From the NCBI RefSeq assembly GCF_026586675.1, contig NZ_JAODIX010000001.1, positions 139,139-183,530 of the forward strand: a stretch of 44,392 nt of DNA, read 5' to 3'. Both the position numbers and the translations under genes were made by a program. How positions within the stretch are numbered: position 1 is the first letter of the stretch; every line of letters begins with the position of its first letter. Origin of the DNA: Halorubrum yunnanense. GTDB lineage: Archaea > Halobacteriota > Halobacteria > Halobacteriales > Haloferacaceae. The notes beneath the pieces are model-generated. The model did not search any database. It saw nothing but the letters and a program-made list of their open reading frames with translations, and was not told where the DNA came from. Of this stretch, positions 32,479 to 39,571 are shown one piece after another.

Positions 32479-33582
32479 TCACCCCAACCTCTGCCGCTCG
32501 ACTTGAACCTCTCTCCCTGAAACTGTCACTAACCACGTTGAGGGGTTGTTCTCCTGTGTCGATGTGCTAATCCCCGCAGTCGGACCCGTGACGATGAGGG
32601 GGGTCTCGTAGCCCGCTATCGAAGCGCGACTCCCAACGTGTAGATCCCCCGAAGCGATCAGGTCCAGCCACTCGTCGGCTGAATCGAGGAATTCCCTGAG
32701 ATCCAGATGATTCGGATCGGTCCGGTGGATTGGAGACTCGTTCTCGTCGACCACTGGGTACGGTGTGTCGTGTAGGACGAGGATCGATACGGACTCCCCA
32801 TTGTCGCCGGGCCTCTCCGGCGGGGGACTCGAAAATTCTCCTGCCCCGTAATCAAGTCCAGAAAGTCGCACGACATCATCTCCGAATACGACCGTCTCTC
32901 CACCGATATGGACTCCTGGACCCCGGCGTAACGTTCTGTTACCCGCTTCGTTGTCGTGGTTTCCGTGGATGTAGTACACCGGAACCCCCGTGTCGTGGGT
33001 GCGTCGGATCTCCTCGCGAACGTGATCTCTGTCTTCTCGGGTTATCTCGTGGTCAAACACGTCGCCAGCGTGAACGACTGCGTCGACGCCAAGGTCCCGA
33101 GCACGGGCAAGACTCCGACTGAACGTTTGTCTGTTGTCGACCTCTCGGGCCCACGGGGATTTCGTATTCGATGGCCGATGTCGATATCCGACGTGTGTAT
33201 CGCCGAGGACGAGGAGCCGTAACCGGTCTGATTCGGGTGTAACCCGCTCGACAGCAAAATCCGCGTTACTGTGGATCCGCAGCTCCGGGCCCGAGGCGTC
33301 GATGTATCGCTTCGCTCGTCCGCCCCTGATCGGGTAGGTGGCACCGACCTCCCACTCCACCGTTACGTCGTGTTTCTTCCAAGTAACGACCTGTAGCTTC
33401 ACCCCGTCAGCATCAGTCGCGATGAGTTCCACGTCTCGAGGCGGTTTAGGGCCGGTGTTGACGTCGTGGACCATCACCTCCAACGGACCCGTTACGGACT
33501 GGTTGTGCCGAAGGCCGCTACTGGTCTCCACGGAGTACGCCAACCCGGACGTCCTGTTAGTTCTGCTGATAGTGACGGCCAC
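32479..33582 (-). CDS. Mre11-like calcineurin-type metallophosphoesterase
   Basis: This 367-residue protein has an N-terminal about 115-residue OB-like domain (PLEVMVHDVNTGPKPPRDVELIATDADGVKLQVVTW). The phosphoesterase core carries all metal motifs: LGDTHVGYRH, HAGDVFDHEIT, YYIHGNHDNEAG, LVLHDTPYP and SGDLHVGSR. Mre11/SbcD-type enzymes are DNA nucleases, but no Rad50-like partner is nearby, so the substrate is open. It is a lone gene in element A between the broken DUF4268 gene and the integrase operon. A frame remnant lies just upstream. Confidence 0.85.
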   Translation of the reverse strand: MAVTISRTNRTSGLAYSVETSSGLRHNQSVTGPLEVMVHDVNTGPKPPRDVELIATDADGVKLQVVTWKKHDVTVEWEVGATYPIRGGRAKRYIDASGPELRIHSNADFAVERVTPESDRLRLLVLGDTHVGYRHRPSNTKSPWAREVDNRQTFSRSLARARDLGVDAVVHAGDVFDHEITREDRDHVREEIRRTHDTGVPVYYIHGNHDNEAGNRTLRRGPGVHIGGETVVFGDDVVRLSGLDYGAGEFSSPPPERPGDNGESVSILVLHDTPYPVVDENESPIHRTDPNHLDLREFLDSADEWLDLIASGDLHVGSRASIAGYETPLIVTGPTAGISTSTQENNPSTWLVTVSGREVQVERQRLG

Positions 33583-33874
33583 ATCGAATTTGGATATTCT
33601 CCCAAGCTAGTAGGCGTCCAGAACGATTTGATCGAATCAACTCATCAATGTCGCGCGAGACCATTCCTGCCACAAACCCCCCGATATCGATGTTTTTCTC
33701 ACGAGTGGACGAATCTCTTTCTGGGATGTGAGCCACCAATATCGGCGCGCTGTATGGCGATTTGACGACATAGATCGCTCGTCGATATGAGTTGGTAGAT
33801 AACCTGTGATCTCGCCTCTGTAGTTGGCGACCAGACGCAAATACAGAACGACAATTGGTGTCAGAGTAACTCAT
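33557..33874 (-). pseudogene. Possible frameshifted gene remnant
   Basis: On the minus strand one frame encodes VLYLRLVANYRGEITGYLPTHIDE. A second frame starting directly after it encodes AIYVVKSPYSAPILVAHIPE and then GGFVAGMVSRDIDELIRSNRSG. Both halves look protein-like, and an ATG at 33874 (MSYSDTN) begins in a third phase. This pattern suggests a short gene with one or two frameshifts, but I do not recognise its family. Chance open frames are the alternative. Confidence is low. Confidence 0.3.
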
Positions 33875-33958
33875 ACGATCAGATTCACACCAGAGTTGTA
33901 GGTTGTTTTGGCAGGAATTGGTGAATATAGGCCGCCCAACCACCAATTCTGACCAACC

Positions 33959-33963
33959 TATAT
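33959..33963 (+). promoter_or_regulatory. TATA box of the RHH-integrase operon
   Basis: TATAT is centred 28 bases before the GTG at 33989, in the AT-rich stretch upstream. This fits a leaderless transcript carrying the small protein and integrase 1. Confidence 0.5.
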
Positions 33964-33988
33964 CAGTAAGTTCGGTCTGCGCACTGAC

Positions 33989-34246
33989 GTGACCAATCGC
34001 ACTGAATCGGTCGCCGCTCGTATCGACTCAGACTCGAAGACCAAGCTCACCCGCGCTGCCGAGGAGTGTGATCTCACCGTCTCGGCATACCTCGAGAGTG
34101 TTATCGAGGAACACATCGACCAGAATCCCCGCGATCTTCGAGCACTCGAACCGTCTCCTCCCCGAGATTCTGACCAGACGACGACCACTACACCCGAGGA
34201 ATCACCGGATGGATTCGTCAAGGAAATGCTCGAGGAGTTAGAGTAA
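33989..34246 (+). CDS. Small helix-rich protein coupled to integrase 1
   Basis: This 85-residue protein starts at GTG 33989 (VTNRTESVAARIDSDSKTKLTRAAEECDLTVSAYLESVIEEHI). This is the pattern of a ribbon-helix-helix/CopG or relaxosome-type DNA-binding protein. A Thr/Pro/Ser-rich linker and an acidic helix follow (DGFVKEMLEELE). The stop is two bases before the integrase start, so the two are co-translated. Being directly before an integrase, it may act as a recombination directionality factor or transcriptional repressor. That is an inference from position. Confidence 0.7.
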   Translation: MTNRTESVAARIDSDSKTKLTRAAEECDLTVSAYLESVIEEHIDQNPRDLRALEPSPPRDSDQTTTTTPEESPDGFVKEMLEELE

Positions 34247-34248
34247 CC

Positions 34249-35364
34249 GTGTCCAACGAGGTCCCTTCCATCGCCGAGCCGGACAGCCTCGAGAATCGCC
34301 TCGAGGAGTTGCTCGAACAAACGACTGAGTCGCTGGAACCGACCGACCCGGAACGAGCGCTCGAACTCTATCTCGACGATAAGGCTCGCGACTGCCAGGA
34401 GGCGACCGTCGATGCCCATCGCTCTCGGCTCGGCTTCTTCGTTGACTGGTGTGACGACCAGGACATCGACACGCTCGACCAACTCTCCGCTCGCGACCTC
34501 AACGAGTTCCGCGTGTGGCGGCGCGAAGACCTCAACGTCGTCAGCGAGAAGACGCAGATGGACTCGCTGCGCGTGTTCATCGAGTGGTGCGAGACCATCG
34601 ACGCCGTCGAATCCGGGCTGTATCGCAAGGTCGACTCGCCGAACCTAGACAATGGCGAGAACGCACGAGACACCGTGCTCAACGCGAAACGCGCACAAGA
34701 GATCCTCGCTTACCTCGAACGGTACGAATACGCCACAACGGAGCACGTCTGCTGGGTCGTCCTCACGGAAACGGGCGTACGCCTGGGAGGAGCTCGTGCC
34801 CTCGACGTGGGCGACTACCAAGCCGACGCGGAGACGCCCCACATCGAGATCCACCACCGGCCGGACTCGGATACACCGATCAAGAACAAAGAGCCGGGCG
34901 AGCGTCGTGTCGCAATCACCGAAGCGGCGTGTGACGTGATCGACGACTACCTCGAACAGCGCCGCCCGGACATCGTCGACGATCACGGCCGGGATCCGCT
35001 CCTCGCGACCCAGCGAGGTCGCGTGGGAACGTCGACTATCCGGACCTACGTCTACCGATGGTCACGGCCGTGCGCTATCGGCCGGGAGTGTCCACACGAC
35101 CGCGATCCTGACGACTGTGAAGCCGCCAACAACGAGGCACGAGCCGCACGCTGTCCGTCGAGCGTGACGCCCCACCCGATTCGCCGAGGATACATCACGC
35201 AGTTGCTCCGGGCAGGTGTTCCGGTCGAAATCGTCAGCGACCGGTGTAACGTCTCGCCGACGATCATCGACCAGCACTACCACGTGCGGTCGAAGGAGGA
35301 CAAAATGAAACAGCGGCAGGAAGCCCTCGACGACGTCGACGGTCGTGGTTCATCGTACACCTAG
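34249..35364 (+). CDS. Tyrosine site-specific recombinase, integrase 1
   Basis: This 371-residue integrase of the XerC/D-like haloarchaeal phage-integrase family starts at GTG 34249. It has a SAM-like N-terminal core-binding domain (ALELYLDDKARDCQEATVDAHRSRLGFFVDWC). The first catalytic Arg is in TGVRLGGARALD, HxxR is HPIRRG, and the nucleophile Tyr is at about residue 344 in QHYHVRS. A Cys-rich insert (CAIGRECPHDRDPDDCEA) is typical of this haloarchaeal subgroup. No stop codon or frameshift interrupts it. It lies inside element A rather than at its edge, unlike integrases 2 and 3, so A may be composite. Confidence 0.93.
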   Translation: MSNEVPSIAEPDSLENRLEELLEQTTESLEPTDPERALELYLDDKARDCQEATVDAHRSRLGFFVDWCDDQDIDTLDQLSARDLNEFRVWRREDLNVVSEKTQMDSLRVFIEWCETIDAVESGLYRKVDSPNLDNGENARDTVLNAKRAQEILAYLERYEYATTEHVCWVVLTETGVRLGGARALDVGDYQADAETPHIEIHHRPDSDTPIKNKEPGERRVAITEAACDVIDDYLEQRRPDIVDDHGRDPLLATQRGRVGTSTIRTYVYRWSRPCAIGRECPHDRDPDDCEAANNEARAARCPSSVTPHPIRRGYITQLLRAGVPVEIVSDRCNVSPTIIDQHYHVRSKEDKMKQRQEALDDVDGRGSSYT

Positions 35365-35378
35365 TCGTCACGTCCCGA

Positions 35379-35891
35379 CTATCGAGTGTCGCAGACACAG
35401 ACGCCGCCTTCCCGTATCTGGTCCGTGACGTACTGGTGAACGCTGCGAGAGAGTGCATACATACTATCTGCTTGCTTCTCCGTGGGCCGCTTGCCGCCAT
35501 AATAGCTGTCCGTTCGGTTATCATCGTACAGTCCCCGAAGCTCTCGTGTCGCCGGCCGCGAGAGCAGACCGAGCTCCACCGCTCGGTCGTAACAGTGCGT
35601 GTGGTCGTGGAAGTCGTCCAGCTCGTCACCACCGACTGCGAGGGCATAGGCCTCGATAGACCGCTCGGTTGCTCCGAAGCAAAGTTCGATGACAGCGGTG
35701 TAATGTCCTTCTCCGTTGATCCGTGCGACCGCATCCAGCAGCCGACACGCCTTCGTGAGCTGTGTCTTCCACTCGTCGTCGGTCGCGATCGCGTCCTCGC
35801 GGTTCGGGACCCCGAACCCCTCCTCGTTGAACGCGTCGATAGCCGCATCGAGAGCTGTTCTGATATCCCGCGGATCGGACTCCTCACTCAT
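35379..35891 (-). CDS. HEPN-like protein, likely toxin of an MNT/HEPN pair
   Basis: This 170-residue all-helical protein starts MSEESDPRDIRTALDAAIDAFNEEGFG. It follows the nucleotidyltransferase gene with an 8-base overlap (start ATGAGTGA), so the two are coupled. The segment YTAVIELCFGATERSIEAYALAVG and the Arg/His-rich tail resemble HEPN domains. The RNase motif R-x4-6-H is not clear. RSVHQY near the C-terminus is only a weak candidate. In known MNT-HEPN pairs the HEPN RNase is the toxin and the MNT enzyme disables it by AMP transfer. The pairing is strong. The toxin role is inferred. Confidence 0.68.
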   Translation of the reverse strand: MSEESDPRDIRTALDAAIDAFNEEGFGVPNREDAIATDDEWKTQLTKACRLLDAVARINGEGHYTAVIELCFGATERSIEAYALAVGGDELDDFHDHTHCYDRAVELGLLSRPATRELRGLYDDNRTDSYYGGKRPTEKQADSMYALSRSVHQYVTDQIREGGVCVCDTR

Positions 35892-36576
35892 CGAGATCAC
35901 CGTGGAAAACCATGCTCCGGACCGTCTGGAACTTCTCCGTCTCGTGAATTACGATCCCGTCGCTGAGTACCTCCCGTATCTCGGCGATGTACTTTGGGAC
36001 CGCCTGAAGCGCCTCAACGTCTATCTCGTACTCGTACCGGCCGTTCTCAAACTCCTCGTCTTCGAGTGCCTGTTTGACCTGATTCGCCGCTCGCTGGTTT
36101 GCCATCCGATCTTCCTCGACGAGCACCCAAAGATCGATATCGCTCCGCCGGTCCGCTTCGCCTCGCGCGACGCTACCGTACAGAACGATCCCGATCACGC
36201 TGTCGAGTTCGCCGTGGAGTTCGGTTGCTGCTGCTCTCACCGGTTCTTGAAACTCGGCCTGAGGAATCTGTAGATAGGGGTCGTCCGGGACGTGGAGCCG
36301 CTCCTGGTTGATACGAACCCATCGCGTGTTGCCCTCGCGTCGTTCGACGACGAGATCGTTTTCGGAGAGTACGGTTACCGCCTTGGAGACGCTCGGCTGC
36401 GAATAGTCCACTGCCTCAACGAGGTCACTAATCGAGAACTCCTCAGTGTGGTGGCGACATAAAAAAGAGAGAACTGTATCTGTGGCCGTACTACCGAATA
36501 ATTCTCCGCTTTTGGCCGGTATAGCGAGAAGTATCTGTAACCCGTCTTCGGCCTCAATATTCGAGCTACTTTTCAT
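35884..36576 (-). CDS. HTH-fused MNT nucleotidyltransferase, likely antitoxin
   Basis: This is a 230-residue two-domain protein. Residues 33-90 form a winged helix (TDTVLSFLCRHHTEEFSISDLVEAVDYSQPSVSKAVTVLS). Residues 120-200 are a minimal nucleotidyltransferase (IGIVLYGSVARGEADRRSDIDLWVLV) with GS-x3-G at 134-139 and Asp-x-Asp at 146-148. In MNT/HEPN systems the MNT enzyme AMPylates and neutralises the HEPN toxin. The fused DNA-binding domain could let it repress its own operon. A minus-strand CTTATAAAG at 36608-36616 lies upstream at about the right distance for a promoter. It is co-transcribed with the HEPN-like gene downstream. Confidence 0.82.
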   Translation of the reverse strand: MKSSSNIEAEDGLQILLAIPAKSGELFGSTATDTVLSFLCRHHTEEFSISDLVEAVDYSQPSVSKAVTVLSENDLVVERREGNTRWVRINQERLHVPDDPYLQIPQAEFQEPVRAAATELHGELDSVIGIVLYGSVARGEADRRSDIDLWVLVEEDRMANQRAANQVKQALEDEEFENGRYEYEIDVEALQAVPKYIAEIREVLSDGIVIHETEKFQTVRSMVFHGDLDE

Positions 36577-36683
36577 AGCAAAGGATCTGTTTCTCTTTCT
36601 ACTTAAACTTTATAAGAACAGGGCGGCTTAGTTTATAATACATAGTTCTCTGAGAGGGTCAGCGACGGCGCCCGAGAGTGGCT

Positions 36684-37694
36684 CTAGATGTCGTCGAGGT
36701 ATCCTCTCCGTTGTTCCATCTTCTCTTTCTGCGAGCGCTGGTCGTAGTGCTGGTCGATAACGTCGGCCGTCACGTTCGCCCGGTCGCCGACCACCGTCTC
36801 GGGCACGTCGCTCTGTAGGTAGTGCGTGATAGCGCCACGACGGAACGGATGCGGACTGACGCTAGACGGACACTTCGATGCTGCGCGACTTATCGTGGCC
36901 TCACAATCGGCCGGTTCACGGTCGTGTGGACATGCTTGGCCGTACTCGCACGGACGGGACATTCGGTAGCATTTCATCCGAAAACTAGACTTTGAAATTC
37001 GGCCGCCGCTCGTCGTGAGAAGCGGGTTCCGGCCGTGGTCATCCGTGACATCGAGCCGCCGCTCCCGGATCCAGTCGTCGAGGACGAGACAGACCTCGTT
37101 CGAGACGGCGATGATCCGTTCGCCTTCTCGCTTGTTCTTGAGTGGCGTGTCGGTATCGGGCCGATGCCGGAGTCGGAGGGACTGCTCTTCGGGGTCGTAA
37201 TCTTCGACATCAAGCGCTCTCACCGAACCCATCCGAAGCATCGTGTGCCACAGGATCTTCGCGATCACGTGGTGAAGCGACGCGTACTCGTATCTCTCGA
37301 GGTACGTCAGTAGTTCCTCTGCGTCCTCGGTCTCGAGCATCACGTCGCGACTGTTCTCTCGGGGCGTGATATCGGGCGAGCGGACCTTCTTGTGGAGGTC
37401 CTGTTCGACGGCGTCGATTGACTCCAGCCACTTCACGAAAACGCGTAGCGTGTCCATCTGCGTCTTCTCGCTCACCTTCGTGAGATCGCCGACGTTTCGA
37501 CGCCAGAGCCGGAACTCCTGAAGCCGCCGGCCGGTCAGCTTGTTCAGGTTTTCGATGTCGCGTTCCTCACACCACCGGAGCAGGAAGCTCCGGCGTGACT
37601 TGTGAGAGGCGACGGTCGCGTCCGCGACCGAGGTCTCTTTCTCCGCGATATACAGCTCGAATGCCGTTTCGGGGTCGATTGGTTCGAGTTCCAT
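36684..37694 (-). CDS. Tyrosine site-specific recombinase, integrase 2
   Basis: This 336-residue integrase starts MELEPIDPETAFELYIAEKETSVADATVASH (ATG 37694, the second start in the frame). The catalytic Arg is in RMGSVRALDVEDYD, HxxR is HPFRRG, and the nucleophile Tyr is in DQHYDQRSQ. The Cys-rich insert CEYGQACPHDREPADCEA matches integrases 1 and 3. It ends KMEQRRGYLDDI. Its start lies 85 bases inside the attachment copy at 37779, the usual place for a tRNA-integrase, so it is probably the recombinase of element A. Confidence 0.93.
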   Translation of the reverse strand: MELEPIDPETAFELYIAEKETSVADATVASHKSRRSFLLRWCEERDIENLNKLTGRRLQEFRLWRRNVGDLTKVSEKTQMDTLRVFVKWLESIDAVEQDLHKKVRSPDITPRENSRDVMLETEDAEELLTYLERYEYASLHHVIAKILWHTMLRMGSVRALDVEDYDPEEQSLRLRHRPDTDTPLKNKREGERIIAVSNEVCLVLDDWIRERRLDVTDDHGRNPLLTTSGGRISKSSFRMKCYRMSRPCEYGQACPHDREPADCEATISRAASKCPSSVSPHPFRRGAITHYLQSDVPETVVGDRANVTADVIDQHYDQRSQKEKMEQRRGYLDDI

Positions 37695-37778
37695 GGTTCG
37701 ATCGGTCTCGAACCACACGAAGACGCGGCCTTCGACACCCGTTCAGCGAATCACCAACTTTTCCGAGTCGAGGGCCGT

Positions 37779-37794
37779 ATCCCGTCGCGCCCGT
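37779..37794. other. Attachment site, element A/B junction
   Basis: ATCCCGTCGCGCCCGT is an exact 16-base copy of the 3' end of tRNA-Arg (26124-26139) in the same orientation. Integrase 2 starts 85 bases to the left. A long repeat shared with the next junction begins at 37781. Confidence 0.85.
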
Positions 37795-37948
37795 ATCGTT
37801 CTAATCGGATGACTGCGTCGGGGTAGACACCGCAATACTGCGAGGCGTATGCTTTCGTTCGACAGGTGACCGTCCACGGATGCATTAGTGGGGTTCGCGT
37901 ACACCCAAACAGGACGCAGTAGAGAAAATCAATCGCTGATTGACCCAT
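37781..37948. repeat. 168-bp direct repeat, copy 1 (start of element B)
   Basis: Aligns with 38824-38991 with no insertion or deletion and at about 85 percent identity by eye. It begins with the attachment core. It contains the words CGCAATACTGCGAGGCG, GCTTTCGTTCGA, GTGACCGTCCACGGATGCAT and CAAACAGGACGCAGTAGAGAA. On the minus strand an open frame runs from ATG 37948 (MGQSAIDFLYCVLFGCTRTP). Confidence 0.85.
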
Positions 37949-38031
37949 CCACCTCGCTTGATCGGAGAGACGGTCTCGAATTCGACGGGATCCAACTACT
38001 GTCTGGAGAAGATCCAGTCAGTACAAGGCAC

Positions 38032-38172
38032 TTATTCGTCTTCGAGGGCGTCGTAGACGTCCCGGTTCGCATCTCGGTCGTTCGCCGCGACCCGTCGGAC
38101 CAGTTCCCGCCGGATGTCCTCCATCACGTCGTCAATCGGAGAGGTCGTCTCTGCTCCTTCTTCGGTGGCCAT
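38032..38172 (-). CDS. 46-residue protein following the Doc-like gene
   Basis: MATEEGAETTSPIDDVMEDI, then RRELVRRVAANDRDANRDVY, then DALEDE. It is acidic, mostly helical, and starts 25 bases after the Doc-like stop codon on the same strand. Size, charge and position suit an antitoxin or other partner. In the classic phd-doc order the antitoxin comes first, so the order here is reversed, and the sequence does not resemble Phd. No other candidate antitoxin is in element B. Assignment as antitoxin is an inference. Confidence 0.6.
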   Translation of the reverse strand: MATEEGAETTSPIDDVMEDIRRELVRRVAANDRDANRDVYDALEDE

Positions 38173-38197
38173 GCCTGAACGGACGCTTCGAACGCGG

Positions 38198-38686
38198 TTA
38201 ATCGTTCGGGTCCGACGAATCGCCGGTCAGCCGGTCCAGCCCGTACCGGACGAGTTCGTCTCGCCACTCATCGTTCTCACCGGCCAGATCCAGCTCCTCG
38301 GTGTGGGATCGCAGATACTCGGTAGTATCCTCCTCATCGACGGCCGCTTCGTCGGTGCCGAACTCTTTCAGGATCGTTCTCACTTCGTTGTCGTACTCGA
38401 ACCGGTACCCGTTGAGGAAGTAGAAGACGACCGTCACATTGAGTGCAGTTCGTTTGTTCGCATCGACGAAGGGGTGGTTAGCGACGAGGAGCCGGAGGAG
38501 GTGATACGCTTTCTCGTGGATGGTGTCCGGTCCGGAACCGAAACTGCCCTCTTCGATGTAGTTCAACGCGAACTCGATGTCACCACGCGATCGAACACCG
38601 ACGGGAGTATCGGGATACTCCGCGACGACGTCGTCGTGGATGGTGACGACGTCTTCGACGGACGGGTACCACAACGGGTCGGCCAT
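38198..38686 (-). CDS. Doc-like Fic-fold toxin
   Basis: This 162-residue protein has a Fic/Doc motif HPFVDANKRTAL at residues 71-82. The Lys in place of Gly (ANKR) is the Doc variant, which in bacteriophage P1 phosphorylates elongation factor EF-Tu and stops translation. Another Doc hallmark is the N-terminal helix WYPSVEDVVTIHDDVV and HEKAYHLLRLLVANHPF. The C-terminal about 45 acidic residues are a haloarchaeal extension. It is the only sizeable gene of the short element B. A 14-bp dyad lies just upstream in the promoter. The archaeal target is unknown; the archaeal elongation factor is the obvious candidate. Confidence 0.88.
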   Translation of the reverse strand: MADPLWYPSVEDVVTIHDDVVAEYPDTPVGVRSRGDIEFALNYIEEGSFGSGPDTIHEKAYHLLRLLVANHPFVDANKRTALNVTVVFYFLNGYRFEYDNEVRTILKEFGTDEAAVDEEDTTEYLRSHTEELDLAGENDEWRDELVRYGLDRLTGDSSDPND

Positions 38687-38703
38687 TCGCTCTGGCGTCG
38701 GTG

Positions 38704-38717
38704 CTACACCAGTGTAG
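38704..38717. promoter_or_regulatory. 14-bp dyad in the Doc promoter
   Basis: CTACAC-CA-GTGTAG is a perfect 6-bp-arm palindrome, 18 to 31 bases upstream of the Doc-like start. On the minus strand AAAATCTACA overlaps it and may be the TATA region. A protein bound here would block transcription, as in autoregulated toxin-antitoxin operons. Confidence 0.5.
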
Positions 38718-38772
38718 ATTTTGTCATCGCCGGCTGAACGATGTCTGATATCACCGTTTCAATGACGTCGAT

Positions 38773-38810
38773 TTCGACCGTCTCACACCTGAAAGGTCTA
38801 GTCGTTCGAC
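38773..38810. repeat. 38-bp fragment similar to the SWIM gene start
   Basis: Matches 40017-40054 at 34 of 38 bases with no gaps. In the SWIM copy it encodes FDRLTPEMSSRST. Here it ends 14 bases before the attachment copy. It looks like a broken copy of the same gene's start. Confidence 0.6.
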
Positions 38811-38823
38811 AGTCGAACCAGCG

Positions 38824-38837
38824 CCCGTCGCGCCCGT
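38824..38837. other. Attachment site, element B/C junction
   Basis: CCCGTCGCGCCCGT, 14 bases identical to the tRNA-Arg 3' end. The two bases to its left differ (GG-type instead of AT). It starts the second 168-bp repeat. Confidence 0.8.
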
Positions 38838-38991
38838 ATCGTCATAATCGCATGACGGCGGCGGGGTAATTGCCGCAATACTGCGAGGCGCGTGCTTTCG
38901 TTCGATGGGTGACCGTCCACGGATGCATCAGTGGGGTTTGCGTACATCCAAACAGGACGCAGTAGAGAAGATCAATCGCTGATTGGCTCAT
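38824..38991. repeat. 168-bp direct repeat, copy 2 (start of element C)
   Basis: Gap-free counterpart of 37781-37948. On the minus strand the frame starts at ATG 38991 (MSQSAIDLLYCVLFGCTQTP) and keeps the same protein pattern as copy 1, then stops at CGATTATGA before the attachment core. Confidence 0.85.
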
Positions 38992-39139
38992 CTATACTGA
39001 GTGATCCGTACTTCACCTGTATCGGTTGCGGTCGGGTCTGACGGTACCACCAGCTGAGGATCTCAACAGGTTCTTGAATTTCGTAGTGAATGGACCTGCA
39101 AGCTCCTCGGAATACTTAGCGTATCCTCGCGGGCAACTG

Positions 39140-39478
39140 CTACTCCCCGACGCTGTTGAGCGCGCTGTTTAGCTCGAAGAGCTCGCGGACGACATCGCTG
39201 TCCGCGACCCGGTATCGGCGTGGTGACGTGTTCGGAACCTCCTCGATGAGTTCCACCTCAACCAAGAGGTCGGTATAGTTGCCGACGGTCTGGCGCGTGA
39301 CGCCAGCGTGTTCTGCGAGTTCGGTCTTGTTGAACTCGCGGTTCGGCGGGAGATCGAGCAGCGCGTCTACGAGAATCGGGATCGCATCGTGCTGCGTGAG
39401 GTAGAGCCACCCGCTCGGGTGCTCCTTCCGGAGCTCCTTCTTTGCTCCGCGGTCGTCCGCCTGTTCCATACTACTCAT
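39140..39478 (-). CDS. Winged-helix transcriptional regulator
   Basis: This 112-residue protein starts MSSMEQADDRGAKKELRKEHPSGWLYLTQHDAIPILVDALLDLPP. A winged helix-turn-helix follows (REFNKTELAEHAGVTRQTVGNYTDLLVEVELIEEV), with TRQTVGNYTDLL as recognition helix. It is a typical haloarchaeal MarR/HTH-type regulator. The minus-strand TATA box TTATAC at 39502-39507 lies 27 bases before ATG 39478 and decides this start over the ATG at 39517. It is divergent from the small gene at 39572 and likely controls both promoters. Confidence 0.82.
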   Translation of the reverse strand: MSSMEQADDRGAKKELRKEHPSGWLYLTQHDAIPILVDALLDLPPNREFNKTELAEHAGVTRQTVGNYTDLLVEVELIEEVPNTSPRRYRVADSDVVRELFELNSALNSVGE

Positions 39479-39537
39479 ACACAGAGACACCATCTGTGTG
39501 TGTATAAGTGTTCCCACTAGCGTTAATCGTCATTAAC
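39479..39537. promoter_or_regulatory. Divergent promoter region with two dyads
   Basis: Between the winged-helix gene and the plus-strand gene lie ACACAGA/TCTGTGT (39479-39485 and 39493-39499) and GTTAAT-CGTC-ATTAAC (39522-39537). The first lies at the start of the regulator's transcript and the second overlaps the promoter space of the plus-strand gene (TATA-like CTTTATG at 39541-39547). Both are plausible operators for the winged-helix protein. Confidence 0.45.
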
Positions 39538-39571
39538 AGTCTTTATGTGAGTATGGATTCATCCCTCCGCT

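Larger units (their letters stand above)
38687..39139. other. Element B/C junction region
   Basis: About 450 bases without a recognised gene. It contains the Doc promoter with its dyad (38704-38717), a 38-base fragment resembling the SWIM gene start (38773-38810), the attachment copy (38824-38837), the second 168-bp repeat (38824-38991), and about 150 bases of unassigned sequence up to the winged-helix gene. Confidence 0.55.
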
